The notes under the pieces were generated by a model. That model was not told where the DNA came from and ran no database searches. It worked only from the letters and a program-made list of their open reading frames with translations. A program made the translations under genes and the position numbers. Source: Terribium retamae (GTDB lineage Bacteria > Pseudomonadota > Alphaproteobacteria > Rhizobiales > Rhizobiaceae). Taken from it: a DNA stretch of 34,818 nucleotides. Location of the stretch: NCBI RefSeq assembly GCF_022347545.1, contig NZ_JAKREW010000043.1, forward strand, positions 1-34,818, written 5' to 3'. Every line of letters starts with the position of its first letter. Position 1 is the first letter of the stretch. Of the stretch, positions 8,375-16,495 are shown piece after piece.

Positions 8375-9703
8375 CTAGAAGGTGCCCTTTCCCGGTATCC
8401 AGCCGGTGCCGGCGAGCGGAACGCCGGCCATAGCCGCGGATTCGATTGTCAGTGCGCAGAGGTCCTCCGGCTCCAGGTTGTGTACGTGATTTTTGCCGCA
8501 CGCGCGGGCGATCGTCTGTGCTTCCAGCGTCATCACTTTGAGATAATTCGCCAGACGCCGGCCGGCGGCGATCGGGTCGACGCGCTTCATCAGCTCGGGA
8601 TCCTGGGTGGTGATACCGGCCGGGTCCTTGCCTTCGTGCCAGTCGTCATATGCACCCGCCGTGGTGCCGAGCTTCTGGTATTCGTCTTCCCAGCGCGGAT
8701 CGTTATCGCCCAGCGCAATCAGCGCGGCCGTGCCGATCGAGACAGCATCCGCGCCAAGCGCCAGCGCCTTGGCGACATCGGCACCGTTGCGGATACCGCC
8801 GGAGACGATGAGCTGGACCTTGCGGTGCATGCCGAGATCCTGCAGTGCCTTCACCGCAGGACGGATACAGGCGAGCGTCGGCTGGCCGACATGTTCGATG
8901 AACACTTCCTGCGTGGCCGCGGTGCCGCCCTGCATGCCGTCAAGCACCACCACATCGGCGCCTGCCTTCACGGCAAGGGCCGTGTCGTAATAGGGCCGCG
9001 CGCCACCGACCTTGACGTAGATGGGCTTTTCCCAGTCGGTGATCTCGCGCAGCTCGAGGATCTTGATTTCGAGATCGTCCGGGCCGGTCCAGTCGGGATG
9101 GCGACAGGCGGAACGCTGATCGATGCCCTTGGGCAGCGTGCGCATCTCGGCGACACGGTCGGAGATCTTCTGGCCGAGCAGCATGCCGCCGCCACCCGGC
9201 TTGGCACCCTGGCCAACAACGATCTCGATGGCGTCGGCACGGCGCAAGTCACGCGGGTTCATGCCGTAGCGCGACGGCAGGTATTGGTAGACAAGCGTCT
9301 GCGAATGGCCGCGCTCTTCCTCCGTCATGCCGCCGTCGCCGGTGGTCGTCGAGGTGCCGGCAATCGTTGCGCCGCGTCCGAGCGCTTCCTTGGCCGGTCC
9401 CGACAGCGAGCCGAAGCTCATGCCGGCGATGGTGATCGGGATTTTCAGTTCGATCGGCTTTTTCGCGTGGCGGGTACCAAGTGTGACGCTGGTCTCGCAG
9501 CGCTCGCGATAACCTTCCAGCGGATAGCGTGAAATCGAGGCGCCGAGGAACAGGAGGTCGTCGAAATGCGGCAGCTTGCGCTTCGCGCCCGAGCCGCGGA
9601 TGTCATAGATACCGGTCGCCGCCGCACGGCGGATTTCCGACATCGTATAGTCATCGAACGTAGCCGACCTGCGAGGCGTCGTCGGAGGATTATGATATGT
9701 CAT
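8375..9703 (-). CDS. mgsC: N-methylglutamate synthase large subunit (FMN glutamate synthase-like)
   Basis: A 442-residue protein matching the FMN-binding synthase domain of glutamate synthase. It shows PITIAGMSFGSLS, the glycine-rich GAKPGGGGMLLG, VVVLDGMQGGTAAT, and the FMN phosphate-site SGGIRNGADVAKALALGA followed by IGTAALIALG. It transfers methylamine from gamma-glutamylmethylamide to 2-oxoglutarate with MgsA and MgsB, giving N-methylglutamate. After IGTAALIALG, where glutamate synthases carry the three cysteines for the 3Fe-4S cluster, this protein has an acidic loop without cysteines, although the TQDPEL that usually follows is kept. It lies 12 bases after mgsB. Confidence 0.9.
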   Translation of the reverse strand: MTYHNPPTTPRRSATFDDYTMSEIRRAAATGIYDIRGSGAKRKLPHFDDLLFLGASISRYPLEGYRERCETSVTLGTRHAKKPIELKIPITIAGMSFGSLSGPAKEALGRGATIAGTSTTTGDGGMTEEERGHSQTLVYQYLPSRYGMNPRDLRRADAIEIVVGQGAKPGGGGMLLGQKISDRVAEMRTLPKGIDQRSACRHPDWTGPDDLEIKILELREITDWEKPIYVKVGGARPYYDTALAVKAGADVVVLDGMQGGTAATQEVFIEHVGQPTLACIRPAVKALQDLGMHRKVQLIVSGGIRNGADVAKALALGADAVSIGTAALIALGDNDPRWEDEYQKLGTTAGAYDDWHEGKDPAGITTQDPELMKRVDPIAAGRRLANYLKVMTLEAQTIARACGKNHVHNLEPEDLCALTIESAAMAGVPLAGTGWIPGKGTF

Positions 9704-9715
9704 TTAGGCGTCCCC

Positions 9716-10453
9716 TCAGTACGCGTCGGCGTTATCGATATTGAAGTTGTAGAGCGTACGGGCCGATCCGTAGCGCGTGAATTCTTCCGGCTTGACGTCG
9801 GTGATGCCGGCGCGGTCGAGCAATTCCTTAAGCTTGGCGATGTGCTCCGGCCGCATTTCCTTCTTGATGCAATCGGCGCCCAGGCTCTTGACGGAACCGC
9901 GCACGAACAGCCGCGCTTCATAGATGGAGTCACCCAGCGCATCACCGGCGTCGCCCAGCACGACAAGATTGCCGGATTGCGCCATGAAGGCGGACATATG
10001 GCCGACATTGCCGCGCACGACGATGTCGATGCCCTTCATCGAAATGCCGCAGCGTGACGACGCATTGCCTTCGATGACCAACAGCCCGCCACGACCGGTC
10101 GCGCCGGCATACTGGCTGGCGTCGCCCTTCACCGTAATCTGGCCCGACATCATGTTTTCCCCGACACCAGGCCCCGCCGAGCCATGCACGGTGATGCTGG
10201 CCTTGTCGTTCATGCCGCCGCAATAATAACCGACGCTGCCGCGCACCTCGACGGCGATGGGCTGAGCAACACCGGCAGCAACGGCGTGGCTGCCTTTCGG
10301 GTTGATCACTTCCCAGCTCGGCTCGTCTGCCGCATCGGTCACCTGATGCAAGGCCAGATTGAGTTCACGCAGCGGTGCCGTATCGAGATCGAAGACGCGT
10401 GGCGCATAGTTGACTTCGCGCTGAGGCGACTTGGCGAGAGTGGTCACATTCAT
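9716..10453 (-). CDS. mgsB: N-methylglutamate synthase subunit B (GXGXG domain)
   Basis: A 245-residue protein resembling the C-terminal GXGXG right-handed beta-helix domain of glutamate synthase (GltB alpha subunit). Repeated turns of the type VRGSVG, VHGSAGPGVG, VKGDASQYAG, VIEGNASSRCG, VRGNVGHMS and VLGDAGDALG are visible from about residue 70 to 190. It is a structural subunit of the three-part synthase. I chose the ATG at 10453 (MNVTTLAK), 4 bases after the mgsA stop; a GGGAG site lies within the end of mgsA. The longer open frame upstream overlaps mgsA and is not real. Confidence 0.9.
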   Translation of the reverse strand: MNVTTLAKSPQREVNYAPRVFDLDTAPLRELNLALHQVTDAADEPSWEVINPKGSHAVAAGVAQPIAVEVRGSVGYYCGGMNDKASITVHGSAGPGVGENMMSGQITVKGDASQYAGATGRGGLLVIEGNASSRCGISMKGIDIVVRGNVGHMSAFMAQSGNLVVLGDAGDALGDSIYEARLFVRGSVKSLGADCIKKEMRPEHIAKLKELLDRAGITDVKPEEFTRYGSARTLYNFNIDNADAY

Positions 10454-10457
10454 CGGC

Positions 10458-11354
10458 TCAGTGCTCCCAGAAATAGACGGTTGAAGGCTCCGGCTCCCAA
10501 ACCTTGGCATCCTCAATGCCAGGCAGCTTGGCCAGCGCACGATATTCGGAGCCGAAAGCGACGTAACGATCGGTCTCGGCAAGCACGGCCGGCTTGCAGG
10601 CGATGGCATCACGCACCACGCCGAAACCGTTCTTGGTGCCGACCACAAAGGTGAAAAAGCCATCCAGGTCGTTGACGCTGCTTTCCAATGCCTGGCCGAG
10701 ATTCTGGCCATGGGCGATCTTGGACGACAGATAGGCAGCTGCCACTTCGGTATCGTTCTCGGTCTCGAACTTCATGCCTTCCCGGATGAGTTCACGCCGC
10801 AGATTGTTGTGATTGGAGAGAGAGCCGTTGTGCACCAAGCATTCGTCCGGACCGGTGGAGAAAGGATGCGCACCAAGGGTGGTGACGGCAGATTCCGTTG
10901 CCATGCGGGTGTGGCCGATGCCGTGGGTTCCGGTCATCTTGCTGACATCGAAACGCTTCACCACGTCGACCGGCAGACCGACTTCCTTGTAGATTTCGAT
11001 GGCTTCGCCGGCGCCCATGATGCGGACCGAAGGGCGAAGCTCGGCAATGGCCTCGCGTGCCGCCTCGACCTTGTCGGCCGGCACGTCGATCACCGCATGG
11101 GTGGATTTGGCGAGCAGCTTGACCTTCGCATCGATCTTCTTGCCGAGCTCGGTTTCCAGACCGGCAAAATCCGTCCCCGGGGCCGGTGACTGGATCGTAA
11201 CTTTAGCCTTACCTTTGGTCGACGCGCCATAAACCGCAATGCCCGCACTGTCGGGGCCGCGGTCTGTCAGCATCACCAGCATTTCAGAGAGCATGGCGCC
11301 GAGTTGCGGCTCCAATGTCTTGTCTTTCAAGAACAGTCCCACAATTCCGCACAC
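10458..11354 (-). CDS. mgsA: N-methylglutamate synthase subunit A (class II glutamine amidotransferase-like)
   Basis: A 298-residue class II amidotransferase domain protein. Cys2 of the start MCGIVGLF would be the N-terminal nucleophile after Met removal. Further family marks are RGPDSAG, GHTRMATES, VHNGSLSNHNNLR and the TENDTEV motif. It is expected to release methylamine from gamma-glutamylmethylamide. Compared with PurF-type domains it carries an insertion of roughly 80 residues between RGPDSAG and GHTRMATE. The start is GTG at 11354 with a strong GGAGG 7-8 bases upstream. It is the first gene of the mgsABC-gmaS-mgdABCD operon and is divergent from dmmD. Confidence 0.92.
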   Translation of the reverse strand: MCGIVGLFLKDKTLEPQLGAMLSEMLVMLTDRGPDSAGIAVYGASTKGKAKVTIQSPAPGTDFAGLETELGKKIDAKVKLLAKSTHAVIDVPADKVEAAREAIAELRPSVRIMGAGEAIEIYKEVGLPVDVVKRFDVSKMTGTHGIGHTRMATESAVTTLGAHPFSTGPDECLVHNGSLSNHNNLRRELIREGMKFETENDTEVAAAYLSSKIAHGQNLGQALESSVNDLDGFFTFVVGTKNGFGVVRDAIACKPAVLAETDRYVAFGSEYRALAKLPGIEDAKVWEPEPSTVYFWEH

Positions 11355-11389
11355 GACGTCACCTCCAATGGCAGCGGTCCGATGATTGA

Positions 11390-11418
11390 ACGCTAGCAGC
11401 TTTGAAAACCCAATTCAA
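11390..11418 (-). promoter_or_regulatory. Candidate sigma-70-type promoter of mgsA
   Basis: On the minus strand TTGAAT (11413-11418) and TAGCGT (11390-11395) are spaced by 17 bases, about 36 bases upstream of the mgsA start. The -10 element is a weak match, so this is a suggestion only. Confidence 0.3.
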
Positions 11419-11434
11419 CTGCTATGAATGTTTT

Positions 11435-11449
11435 TTTCCTTACAGAAAA
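11435..11449. promoter_or_regulatory. Imperfect palindrome, candidate operator
   Basis: TTTCCT-TAC-AGAAAA is symmetric at five of six paired positions and lies just upstream of the candidate mgsA -35 element, where an activator or a shared regulator of the divergent operons could bind. It is not the same as the palindrome upstream of the XRE-cupin gene (16353-16369), so a link to that regulator is not shown. Confidence 0.3.
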
Positions 11450-11656
11450 GTCTCATGTCGTATCTCACCGCGGAACCGATACCTCATGGGAGGACTAAAG
11501 TCGGACCCAGGGAAAGTTGCCTATCAGTAATATTTCTTGCACAAAGATATTGCCCAGACGACGGAATTCGAGTCAATATGCGTCTGGCGAAAGCGCAGGC
11601 CGATAAGAAAAGAATGGCCGCGTTTCGAAGGTACCCTTGAGGAGAAGGACACCCAC

Positions 11657-12790
11657 ATGACAGCTTCCTGGCGTTTCTCGACTTTGGCCGATCGTCATCG
11701 CGCCCTAGGCTCCAAGCTAGAAGACTGGAGCGGCATGGGCACGGCCTGGAGCTATGATAAGGACGCCGACGAAGAATATGTCGCCATCCGCACCAAGGCC
11801 GGTCTGATGGACGTTTCAGGGCTGAAAAAGGTCCACATCACCGGCCCGCATGCCTCGCACCTCATCGATCTGTGCACGACGCGCGACGTCGAGAAGATTT
11901 ATCCGGGCAAGTCGGTCTATGCCTGCATGCTCAACGAGGCCGGAAAATTCACCGACGATTGCGTCGTCTACCGCATAAGCACCAATTCCTGGATGGTCGT
12001 GCATGGTTCGGGCACGGGCCATGAGGAGCTGACCAGGGCATCCATCGGACGCGACGTTTCGGTTCGCTTCGACGACAATCTGCATGACCTGTCGCTGCAG
12101 GGCCCGACCGCCGTCGACTACCTGGCCAAGCACGTGCCCGGCATCCGCGACCTCAACTATTTCCATCACATGCAGACCCAGCTCTTCGGTCTGCCGGTGA
12201 TGATTTCGCGCACCGGCTACACCGGCGAGCGTGGCTATGAGATCTTCTGCCGTGGCCAGGATGCCGGAACGATCTGGGATCGCATCCTCGAAGAAGGCAA
12301 GCCGGAGGGTATCATCCCCTGCCGCTTCACCACGCTCGATATGCTGCGCGTCGAGAGCTATCTGCTCTTCTATCCATACGACAACTCGCAGAAATACCCC
12401 TTCGACAATGAAGGGCCTGGCGATACGCTTTGGGAGCTCGGGCTGGACTTCACCGTCAGCCCAGGAAAGACCGGTTTCCGCGGCGCCGAGGAACACTATC
12501 GTCTCAAGGGCAAGGAGCGCTTCAAGATCTTTGGCGTCCTGCTGGAAGGCACCAAGCCTGCCGACGAAGGCGCGCCGATCTATCGCGACGGCAAGAAGGT
12601 TGGTGTCGTCACCTGCGCGATGTATTCACCGCTGGTGAAGAAATCGATGGGCATCGCCCGCCTCGACGTCGACTGCGCCATCATCGGCACGCCGCTCGAG
12701 ATCCGCAACGCGTCGGGATCGGTGAAAGCAACCGCCCAGGCGTTGCCGTTCGATGATCCAAAGAAGCTGAAGCGCACGGCGAAGGGCTGA
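11657..12790 (+). CDS. dmmD: Dimethylamine monooxygenase subunit DmmD (GcvT-like, folate-binding)
   Basis: A 377-residue protein of the aminomethyltransferase (glycine cleavage T / YgfZ) family. It shows GLMDVSGLKKVHITGPHA near the N-terminus, the SRTGYTGERGYEI motif in the middle, and a C-terminal barrel domain with VGVVTCAMYSP. In the haem-dependent N-demethylase this subunit is thought to bind tetrahydrofolate and take up the formaldehyde released. Its place as first gene before dmmA, dmmB and dmmC identifies it as DmmD rather than GcvT, since no gcvH or gcvP is near. The ATG at 11657 is set by a strong GAGGAGAAGGA site; the open frame runs further upstream without support. Confidence 0.87.
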   Translation: MTASWRFSTLADRHRALGSKLEDWSGMGTAWSYDKDADEEYVAIRTKAGLMDVSGLKKVHITGPHASHLIDLCTTRDVEKIYPGKSVYACMLNEAGKFTDDCVVYRISTNSWMVVHGSGTGHEELTRASIGRDVSVRFDDNLHDLSLQGPTAVDYLAKHVPGIRDLNYFHHMQTQLFGLPVMISRTGYTGERGYEIFCRGQDAGTIWDRILEEGKPEGIIPCRFTTLDMLRVESYLLFYPYDNSQKYPFDNEGPGDTLWELGLDFTVSPGKTGFRGAEEHYRLKGKERFKIFGVLLEGTKPADEGAPIYRDGKKVGVVTCAMYSPLVKKSMGIARLDVDCAIIGTPLEIRNASGSVKATAQALPFDDPKKLKRTAKG

Positions 12791-12794
12791 TCCA

Positions 12795-13403
12795 TTGGAC
12801 GGGATGCCGGCAAAGACGATCCTCAGTCGCCCGGTCTACGGAACCCTGTCGCCACAGACCGGCAAGAGTCATCTTTTCGTTGCGGACGCCGAAGGCGCGT
12901 CCGCAATCCTCGACCTGGCGAAGAAGGCACCGGATGGTTTCTTCGCCCGTGCGCACATCATGTTTATTCCGGACACGAGCCGGAGCCAGTTTCAGGCGGC
13001 ACTCAAGGCCTTGAAGCCGGCACAGTTCTATGAAGGTCCTTCCATCGCGGCTGCCCTGCCCCGCCTTCGGCAGACACTTGCCAACGCGCATATGGGGCTA
13101 CGCATCTATCTTGCAGGAACCGAAGGCCTCATTGGCCAGGCCATGCAGGTCGCGCTGGAAGCCGGCATCGACCATTCCTCGATTCAGACCGAACATCGCG
13201 GCTCCTGGGCACGCCGGGTGCAGTGCGTACATTGCAAGGGCATTACCGAAAACGTCACCACACAGCCAGCCACCTGTGCCCATTGCGGATTGCTGCTTCT
13301 CGTCCGCGATCATTATTCGCGCCGTCTGGCGGCCTTCCAGGGCGTGTGCATCAACGCCGAGGATCCGAGCGAGATCCCTCAAAAAGAGGAGATTTTCCGG
13401 TGA
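12795..13403 (+). CDS. dmmA: Dimethylamine monooxygenase subunit DmmA (zinc-ribbon)
   Basis: A 202-residue protein with a C-terminal four-cysteine knuckle pair: CVHC at residues 144-147 and CAHC at 161-164, followed by the conserved RDHYSRRLAAFQGV segment. This is the DmmA-like C-terminal domain. The N-terminal part resembles a degenerate NAD- or flavin-binding fold. It is a subunit of the dimethylamine N-demethylase; its precise role in electron transfer is not evident here. Start choice: TTG at 12795 has AAGGG 8 bases upstream, while the ATG at 12804 has no well-placed site, so TTG is preferred but not certain. It overlaps dmmB by 4 bases (GTGA). Confidence 0.85.
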   Translation: MDGMPAKTILSRPVYGTLSPQTGKSHLFVADAEGASAILDLAKKAPDGFFARAHIMFIPDTSRSQFQAALKALKPAQFYEGPSIAAALPRLRQTLANAHMGLRIYLAGTEGLIGQAMQVALEAGIDHSSIQTEHRGSWARRVQCVHCKGITENVTTQPATCAHCGLLLLVRDHYSRRLAAFQGVCINAEDPSEIPQKEEIFR

Positions 13404-14365
13404 GTGCGGGAACCACGAAACTGAACGTCACCGTCACGGACGTCGTTACGGTCAACGAGCTGGTGAAGCGTTTCCACTTCGAACGCACCGACGGCGGCGA
13501 CCTGCCGACCTTTTCCGGCGGCGCCCACGTCGTGGTGGAAATGCGAGACGGCGACAAATCGCGTTTGAACCCCTACTCGCTGATGAGTTCGCCACACAAC
13601 ACGCGTGACTACACGATCAGCGTGCGCCGCGACGATTCTGGCCGCGGCGGCTCGCTGTTCATGCACAATCGCGTCAAGCGCGGCATGGAGATGGTAATCT
13701 CCTATCCGGTCAACCTCTTCTCGCTCGATCTGCGCGCGAAAAAGCACCTGTTGGTCGCCGGCGGCATCGGCATCACGCCCTTCATGGCACAGACCGCGCA
13801 GCTCGCCGGTGAAGGCGGCAATTTTGAACTGCACTACACCTGCCGCACGCCGGCACTTGGCACTTATGCCGATGTTCTGCGGGATCGCTACGGCAAGCGG
13901 GTCAACGTCTACTATGACGATGCCAATGAACGGCTGCCGCTAGAACGCCTGCTGACGTCACAGCCGCTCGGCACGCATCTCTATGTCTGCGGGCCCGCCG
14001 GCATGATCCGCTGGGTTCGCGAGACAGCGGCTGCGCATGGCTGGCCCGACGAAACCGTGCATTACGAACACTTCGCCGCACCGCAGCCAGGCCTGCCCTT
14101 CGATGTCACACTGGCGCTCAGCAAGAAGCAGATCCATGTCGGCGAGGAGCAGAGCCTGCTCGAGGCAATGGAAGCGGCCGGCATCGATCCGCCCTACCTG
14201 TGTCGCGGCGGCGTCTGCGGCCAGTGCGAGACCAACGTCGTCTCCTATGACGGCACCTTCAGACACAACGATCACTGGCTGACGGAAGCCGAACATTGTT
14301 CGGGCAAGAAGATCATGCCTTGCGTTTCACGCTTCGAGGGCAAGTCCCTCGTACTGGAGCGTTAG
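13400..14365 (+). CDS. dmmB: Dimethylamine monooxygenase reductase subunit DmmB
   Basis: A 321-residue class IA oxygenase reductase (phthalate dioxygenase reductase type) with three domains in order. The flavin domain carries NPYSLMSSP. The pyridine-nucleotide domain has GGIGITPF and YVCGPAGM. A C-terminal plant-type [2Fe-2S] ferredoxin domain has cysteines 268, 273, 276 and 308 (CRGGVCGQC plus a later Cys). It would pass electrons from NAD(P)H via FMN and the cluster to the haem subunit. The start is GTG at 13400, inside the dmmA stop, with GAGGAG 8 bases upstream. The long upstream open frame is an overlap artefact. Confidence 0.93.
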   Translation: MSAGTTKLNVTVTDVVTVNELVKRFHFERTDGGDLPTFSGGAHVVVEMRDGDKSRLNPYSLMSSPHNTRDYTISVRRDDSGRGGSLFMHNRVKRGMEMVISYPVNLFSLDLRAKKHLLVAGGIGITPFMAQTAQLAGEGGNFELHYTCRTPALGTYADVLRDRYGKRVNVYYDDANERLPLERLLTSQPLGTHLYVCGPAGMIRWVRETAAAHGWPDETVHYEHFAAPQPGLPFDVTLALSKKQIHVGEEQSLLEAMEAAGIDPPYLCRGGVCGQCETNVVSYDGTFRHNDHWLTEAEHCSGKKIMPCVSRFEGKSLVLER

Positions 14366-14368
14366 CCT

Positions 14369-14437
14369 GGAGCAATTCTGGCAAAAGTGCGCCGCGGTTT
14401 TTGCGTTCGGAATTGCATAGAAACAAAGAGTTGGAGC
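14369..14437. repeat. Dispersed rhizobial-type repeat between dmmB and dmmC
   Basis: It reads GGAGCAATTCTGG, AAAAGTGCG, CGGTTTTTGCG, GGAATTGC, AAACAAAGAGTTGGAGC, the same order of words as the minus-strand repeat at 6892-6976. The CAATTC and GAATTG words can pair to form a hairpin with a base near 14373-14416. It occupies most of the 87-base gap between dmmB and dmmC, which is otherwise the only gap in that operon apart from 4 bases. Confidence 0.65.
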
Positions 14438-14452
14438 CACAGGGAGGAACCT

Positions 14453-15493
14453 ATGGGTATCAATTTCAGGCAGGAAACGTTCCGCGACGACTACACTTTC
14501 AGGAACAGCCCTGAGTTCGTGCGGCGTTTTCCTTTTCCCTTCCATGAAGACGCCTACATGTATGCGGTCAACATCGAGCCGCATGTTCAGGGGCCCAAGG
14601 GCACCGTGTTTGAAAATCTCATCGACGTCGATGAGCACTATGTTTCCGAGATGCGGGATCGCGCCATCGTGCTGGCGGAAGATCCTCTGCGTTGCCAATC
14701 GCTGCCGCATATGACGCTGGCTGGCTGGGACCTGCTCGAACTTTTGATGACCGAAAAGGCCAACAGCTATCCCGACCATTTCTCCTTGACCCGCGAAGGC
14801 GATCGCTGGCGCTGGATCAACCGGCCTCTCGGCATCGACGACACCTTCACCTTCGGCGATCTCTCCACCCTGCCCTATGGGCCGATGGAATATATTACTC
14901 GCCAGAGTCAGGGCGATTTCTGCATTCTCGACCAGCGCGATGGCAATCTGTGGATGGACGCCGGCATGGTGACCACTCAGGCAGACTGGTCGCTCGACTT
15001 CGACATCGGCATGAACTTCTTCGAGTGGCATGCGCCAGTACCACTGGCGCATGAAAAGGGCATCTTCACCCGCGCGCTGAAATTCCTCACCAACATTCAG
15101 CAGGGCAAGCCGGCGCGTCGGCTGAACTGGACGATGACGATCAACCCGCGTCTCGACACCAGTCCTGAGAACTACCACAAATGGGGCACCGACCGCGCCA
15201 CGGTCACGCCCGAAAATGTTGGCGACAAGGTGCATCTGCGCGTCGAATTGCAGAGCTTCTGGCGCTTGCCTCGCTCCAATGCGCTGGTCTTCCCGATCCG
15301 CTGTTATCTCATCAAGATGGATGAACTGGTGACGGTGTCGAAATGGGCACGACGGTTCCATCGCGTGTTGCGCGATCTGCCGATCGAACTGGCCGAATAC
15401 AAGGGCCTCACGCGCTATCGGCCGACCGTCATCGAGTGGCTATCAAAATATGACGACGGCGCTCCCACCTCGCCCGGTTTTGCTCCGGATTAG
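14453..15493 (+). CDS. dmmC: Dimethylamine monooxygenase haem subunit DmmC (HODM alpha, DUF3445 family)
   Basis: A 346-residue protein of the haem-dependent oxidative N-demethylase alpha family (formerly DUF3445). Characteristic stretches are the N-terminal FPFPFHEDAY, the middle LGIDDTFTFGDLSTLPYG, and RRLNWTMTINPRLDT followed by LRVELQSFWRLPRSNALVFPIR. In this family the haem sits in a PAS-like fold and oxidises dimethylamine to methylamine plus formaldehyde. The ATG at 14453 follows GGGAGGAACCT closely; the upstream open frame lies in the repeat. The product methylamine feeds GmaS, encoded by the divergent operon. Confidence 0.92.
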   Translation: MGINFRQETFRDDYTFRNSPEFVRRFPFPFHEDAYMYAVNIEPHVQGPKGTVFENLIDVDEHYVSEMRDRAIVLAEDPLRCQSLPHMTLAGWDLLELLMTEKANSYPDHFSLTREGDRWRWINRPLGIDDTFTFGDLSTLPYGPMEYITRQSQGDFCILDQRDGNLWMDAGMVTTQADWSLDFDIGMNFFEWHAPVPLAHEKGIFTRALKFLTNIQQGKPARRLNWTMTINPRLDTSPENYHKWGTDRATVTPENVGDKVHLRVELQSFWRLPRSNALVFPIRCYLIKMDELVTVSKWARRFHRVLRDLPIELAEYKGLTRYRPTVIEWLSKYDDGAPTSPGFAPD

Positions 15494-15582
15494 ATCCGGC
15501 CGAATTCCCTCGACCAGAGCGCCGTGCACCCATTGGACGCGCAAAGGACGCTCCGACTTCTAGTCTGTTCACCATCCGAGAC

Positions 15583-15608
15583 AATAGCGCGTCGAAAGGC
15601 GCGCTATT
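15583..15608. terminator. Hairpin between convergent dmmC and XRE-cupin genes
   Basis: AATAGCGCG (15583-15591) and CGCGCTATT (15600-15608) form a perfect 9-base-pair stem with an 8-base loop, and include the stop codon of the minus-strand gene. It is placed to end transcription from both sides. T-runs are short, so the strength is uncertain. Confidence 0.55.
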
Positions 15609-16329
15609 CGTTTCCGGAGCCCTGCCTGTAGGAGATGATGGAAAGATAACGGATCGGCAGCTTCGTCAACTCATCCGGCCCGTGTGGAGCGTCCGCGTCG
15701 AAGAACAGGCTGTCGCCGGGCAGCATCCGGTAGAGATTGCTGCCGTGGCGGTAAACCACCTCGCCTTCCAGCATGTAGAGGAATTCCATGCCGTCGTGCT
15801 GGAACGCCGGGAAGACATCGGAATCTTCCGTCAGCGTGATGAGATAAGGCTCGACCGTCACGCCCGCTGTATTTGAACTGATATAACCAAGCAGATTGTA
15901 TTGGTGACCGGCCCGGGTCCCGCGCCGTTCCACGTCGACGCCCTCGCCAGCCTTCACGAAAACGGCGTTTCGATCTTCCTCGAAACGCCGAAAGAAAGAA
16001 CTGAGCGGAACGCCGAGCGCTCGCGACAAGGCCTGCAAGGTAGTCAGGGAAGGTGATGTAATACCATTCTCGATCTTCGACAGCATACCGAGGGAAATAT
16101 TGGTCGTCGCGGCAAGGTCGGCTACGGTTATTCCGAGTTTCTTGCGAAAGGCGCGCACTTCGTGGCCGATGGCAACTTCAAGGACCTTTTCACGGGTGTC
16201 ACGGACCGCGTGGGGATCCTGATGAAGCGGTGATGCCTTAGCATGTGTGGGCGAAGATATCTTCTTGGACTCCTTCGTCGCCTTGACGGCAGCGCTGACG
16301 CCCTTACCATCCTTGACCGACTTGTCCAT
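15604..16329 (-). CDS. XRE-family regulator with cupin sensor domain
   Basis: A 241-residue protein with a basic, probably flexible N-terminus (about 45 residues), a helix-turn-helix of the XRE type (about 55-110, with VADLAATTNISLGMLSKIE and SLTTLQALSRALGVPLSSFF), and a C-terminal cupin_2 barrel (about 165-235, with HDGMEFLYMLEGEV and LPGDSLFFDADAPHG). Such proteins bind a small ligand and control nearby catabolic genes. It sits between the dimethylamine operon and the serine-cycle operon, so it is the obvious candidate regulator of one or both. The ATG at 16329 has GGGGG 7 bases upstream; the longer open frame would run through the operator-like palindrome. Confidence 0.88.
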   Translation of the reverse strand: MDKSVKDGKGVSAAVKATKESKKISSPTHAKASPLHQDPHAVRDTREKVLEVAIGHEVRAFRKKLGITVADLAATTNISLGMLSKIENGITSPSLTTLQALSRALGVPLSSFFRRFEEDRNAVFVKAGEGVDVERRGTRAGHQYNLLGYISSNTAGVTVEPYLITLTEDSDVFPAFQHDGMEFLYMLEGEVVYRHGSNLYRMLPGDSLFFDADAPHGPDELTKLPIRYLSIISYRQGSGNE

Positions 16330-16352
16330 TATATACCCCCGAAACTTCGCGT

Positions 16353-16369
16353 GTTCACCATAGGTAAAC
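16353..16369. promoter_or_regulatory. Palindrome upstream of the XRE-cupin gene, candidate operator
   Basis: GTTCACC-ATA-GGTAAAC is symmetric at six of seven positions, 24 bases upstream of the regulator's start codon, where an autoregulatory site would be expected. I did not find a second close copy by eye at the mgsA, dmmD or sgaA starts. Confidence 0.4.
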
Positions 16370-16495
16370 TTACTCGCCCTTTGGTTCAAGTCCAAAGACC
16401 AAGTTCGGCGAAGTGTGCAGGGATTGGAGAAAACCAATCCGCTTAGATCAGCAGATCAGCGAATGATTTGCGCTTTCAACCTCCAGGGATAGCCG

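Larger units (their letters stand above)
11355..11656. promoter_or_regulatory. Divergent control region between mgsA and dmmD
   Basis: This 302-base, locally AT-richer stretch lies between the starts of the two methylamine operons and must hold both promoters. It contains a candidate minus-strand promoter (11390-11418), an imperfect palindrome (11435-11449), and strong ribosome-binding sites at each edge (GGAGG before mgsA; GAGGAGAAGGA before dmmD). I found no convincing reading frame or sigma-54 element in it. A plus-strand promoter could not be placed with confidence. Confidence 0.75.

Noticed and set aside
8240..9532. 430-residue plus-strand open frame
   Set aside because: Shadow of mgsC on the opposite strand, with no family resemblance.
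11657..12790. Glycine cleavage system T protein (gcvT)
   Set aside because: No gcvH or gcvP follows; the next three genes are the other subunits of the dimethylamine N-demethylase.
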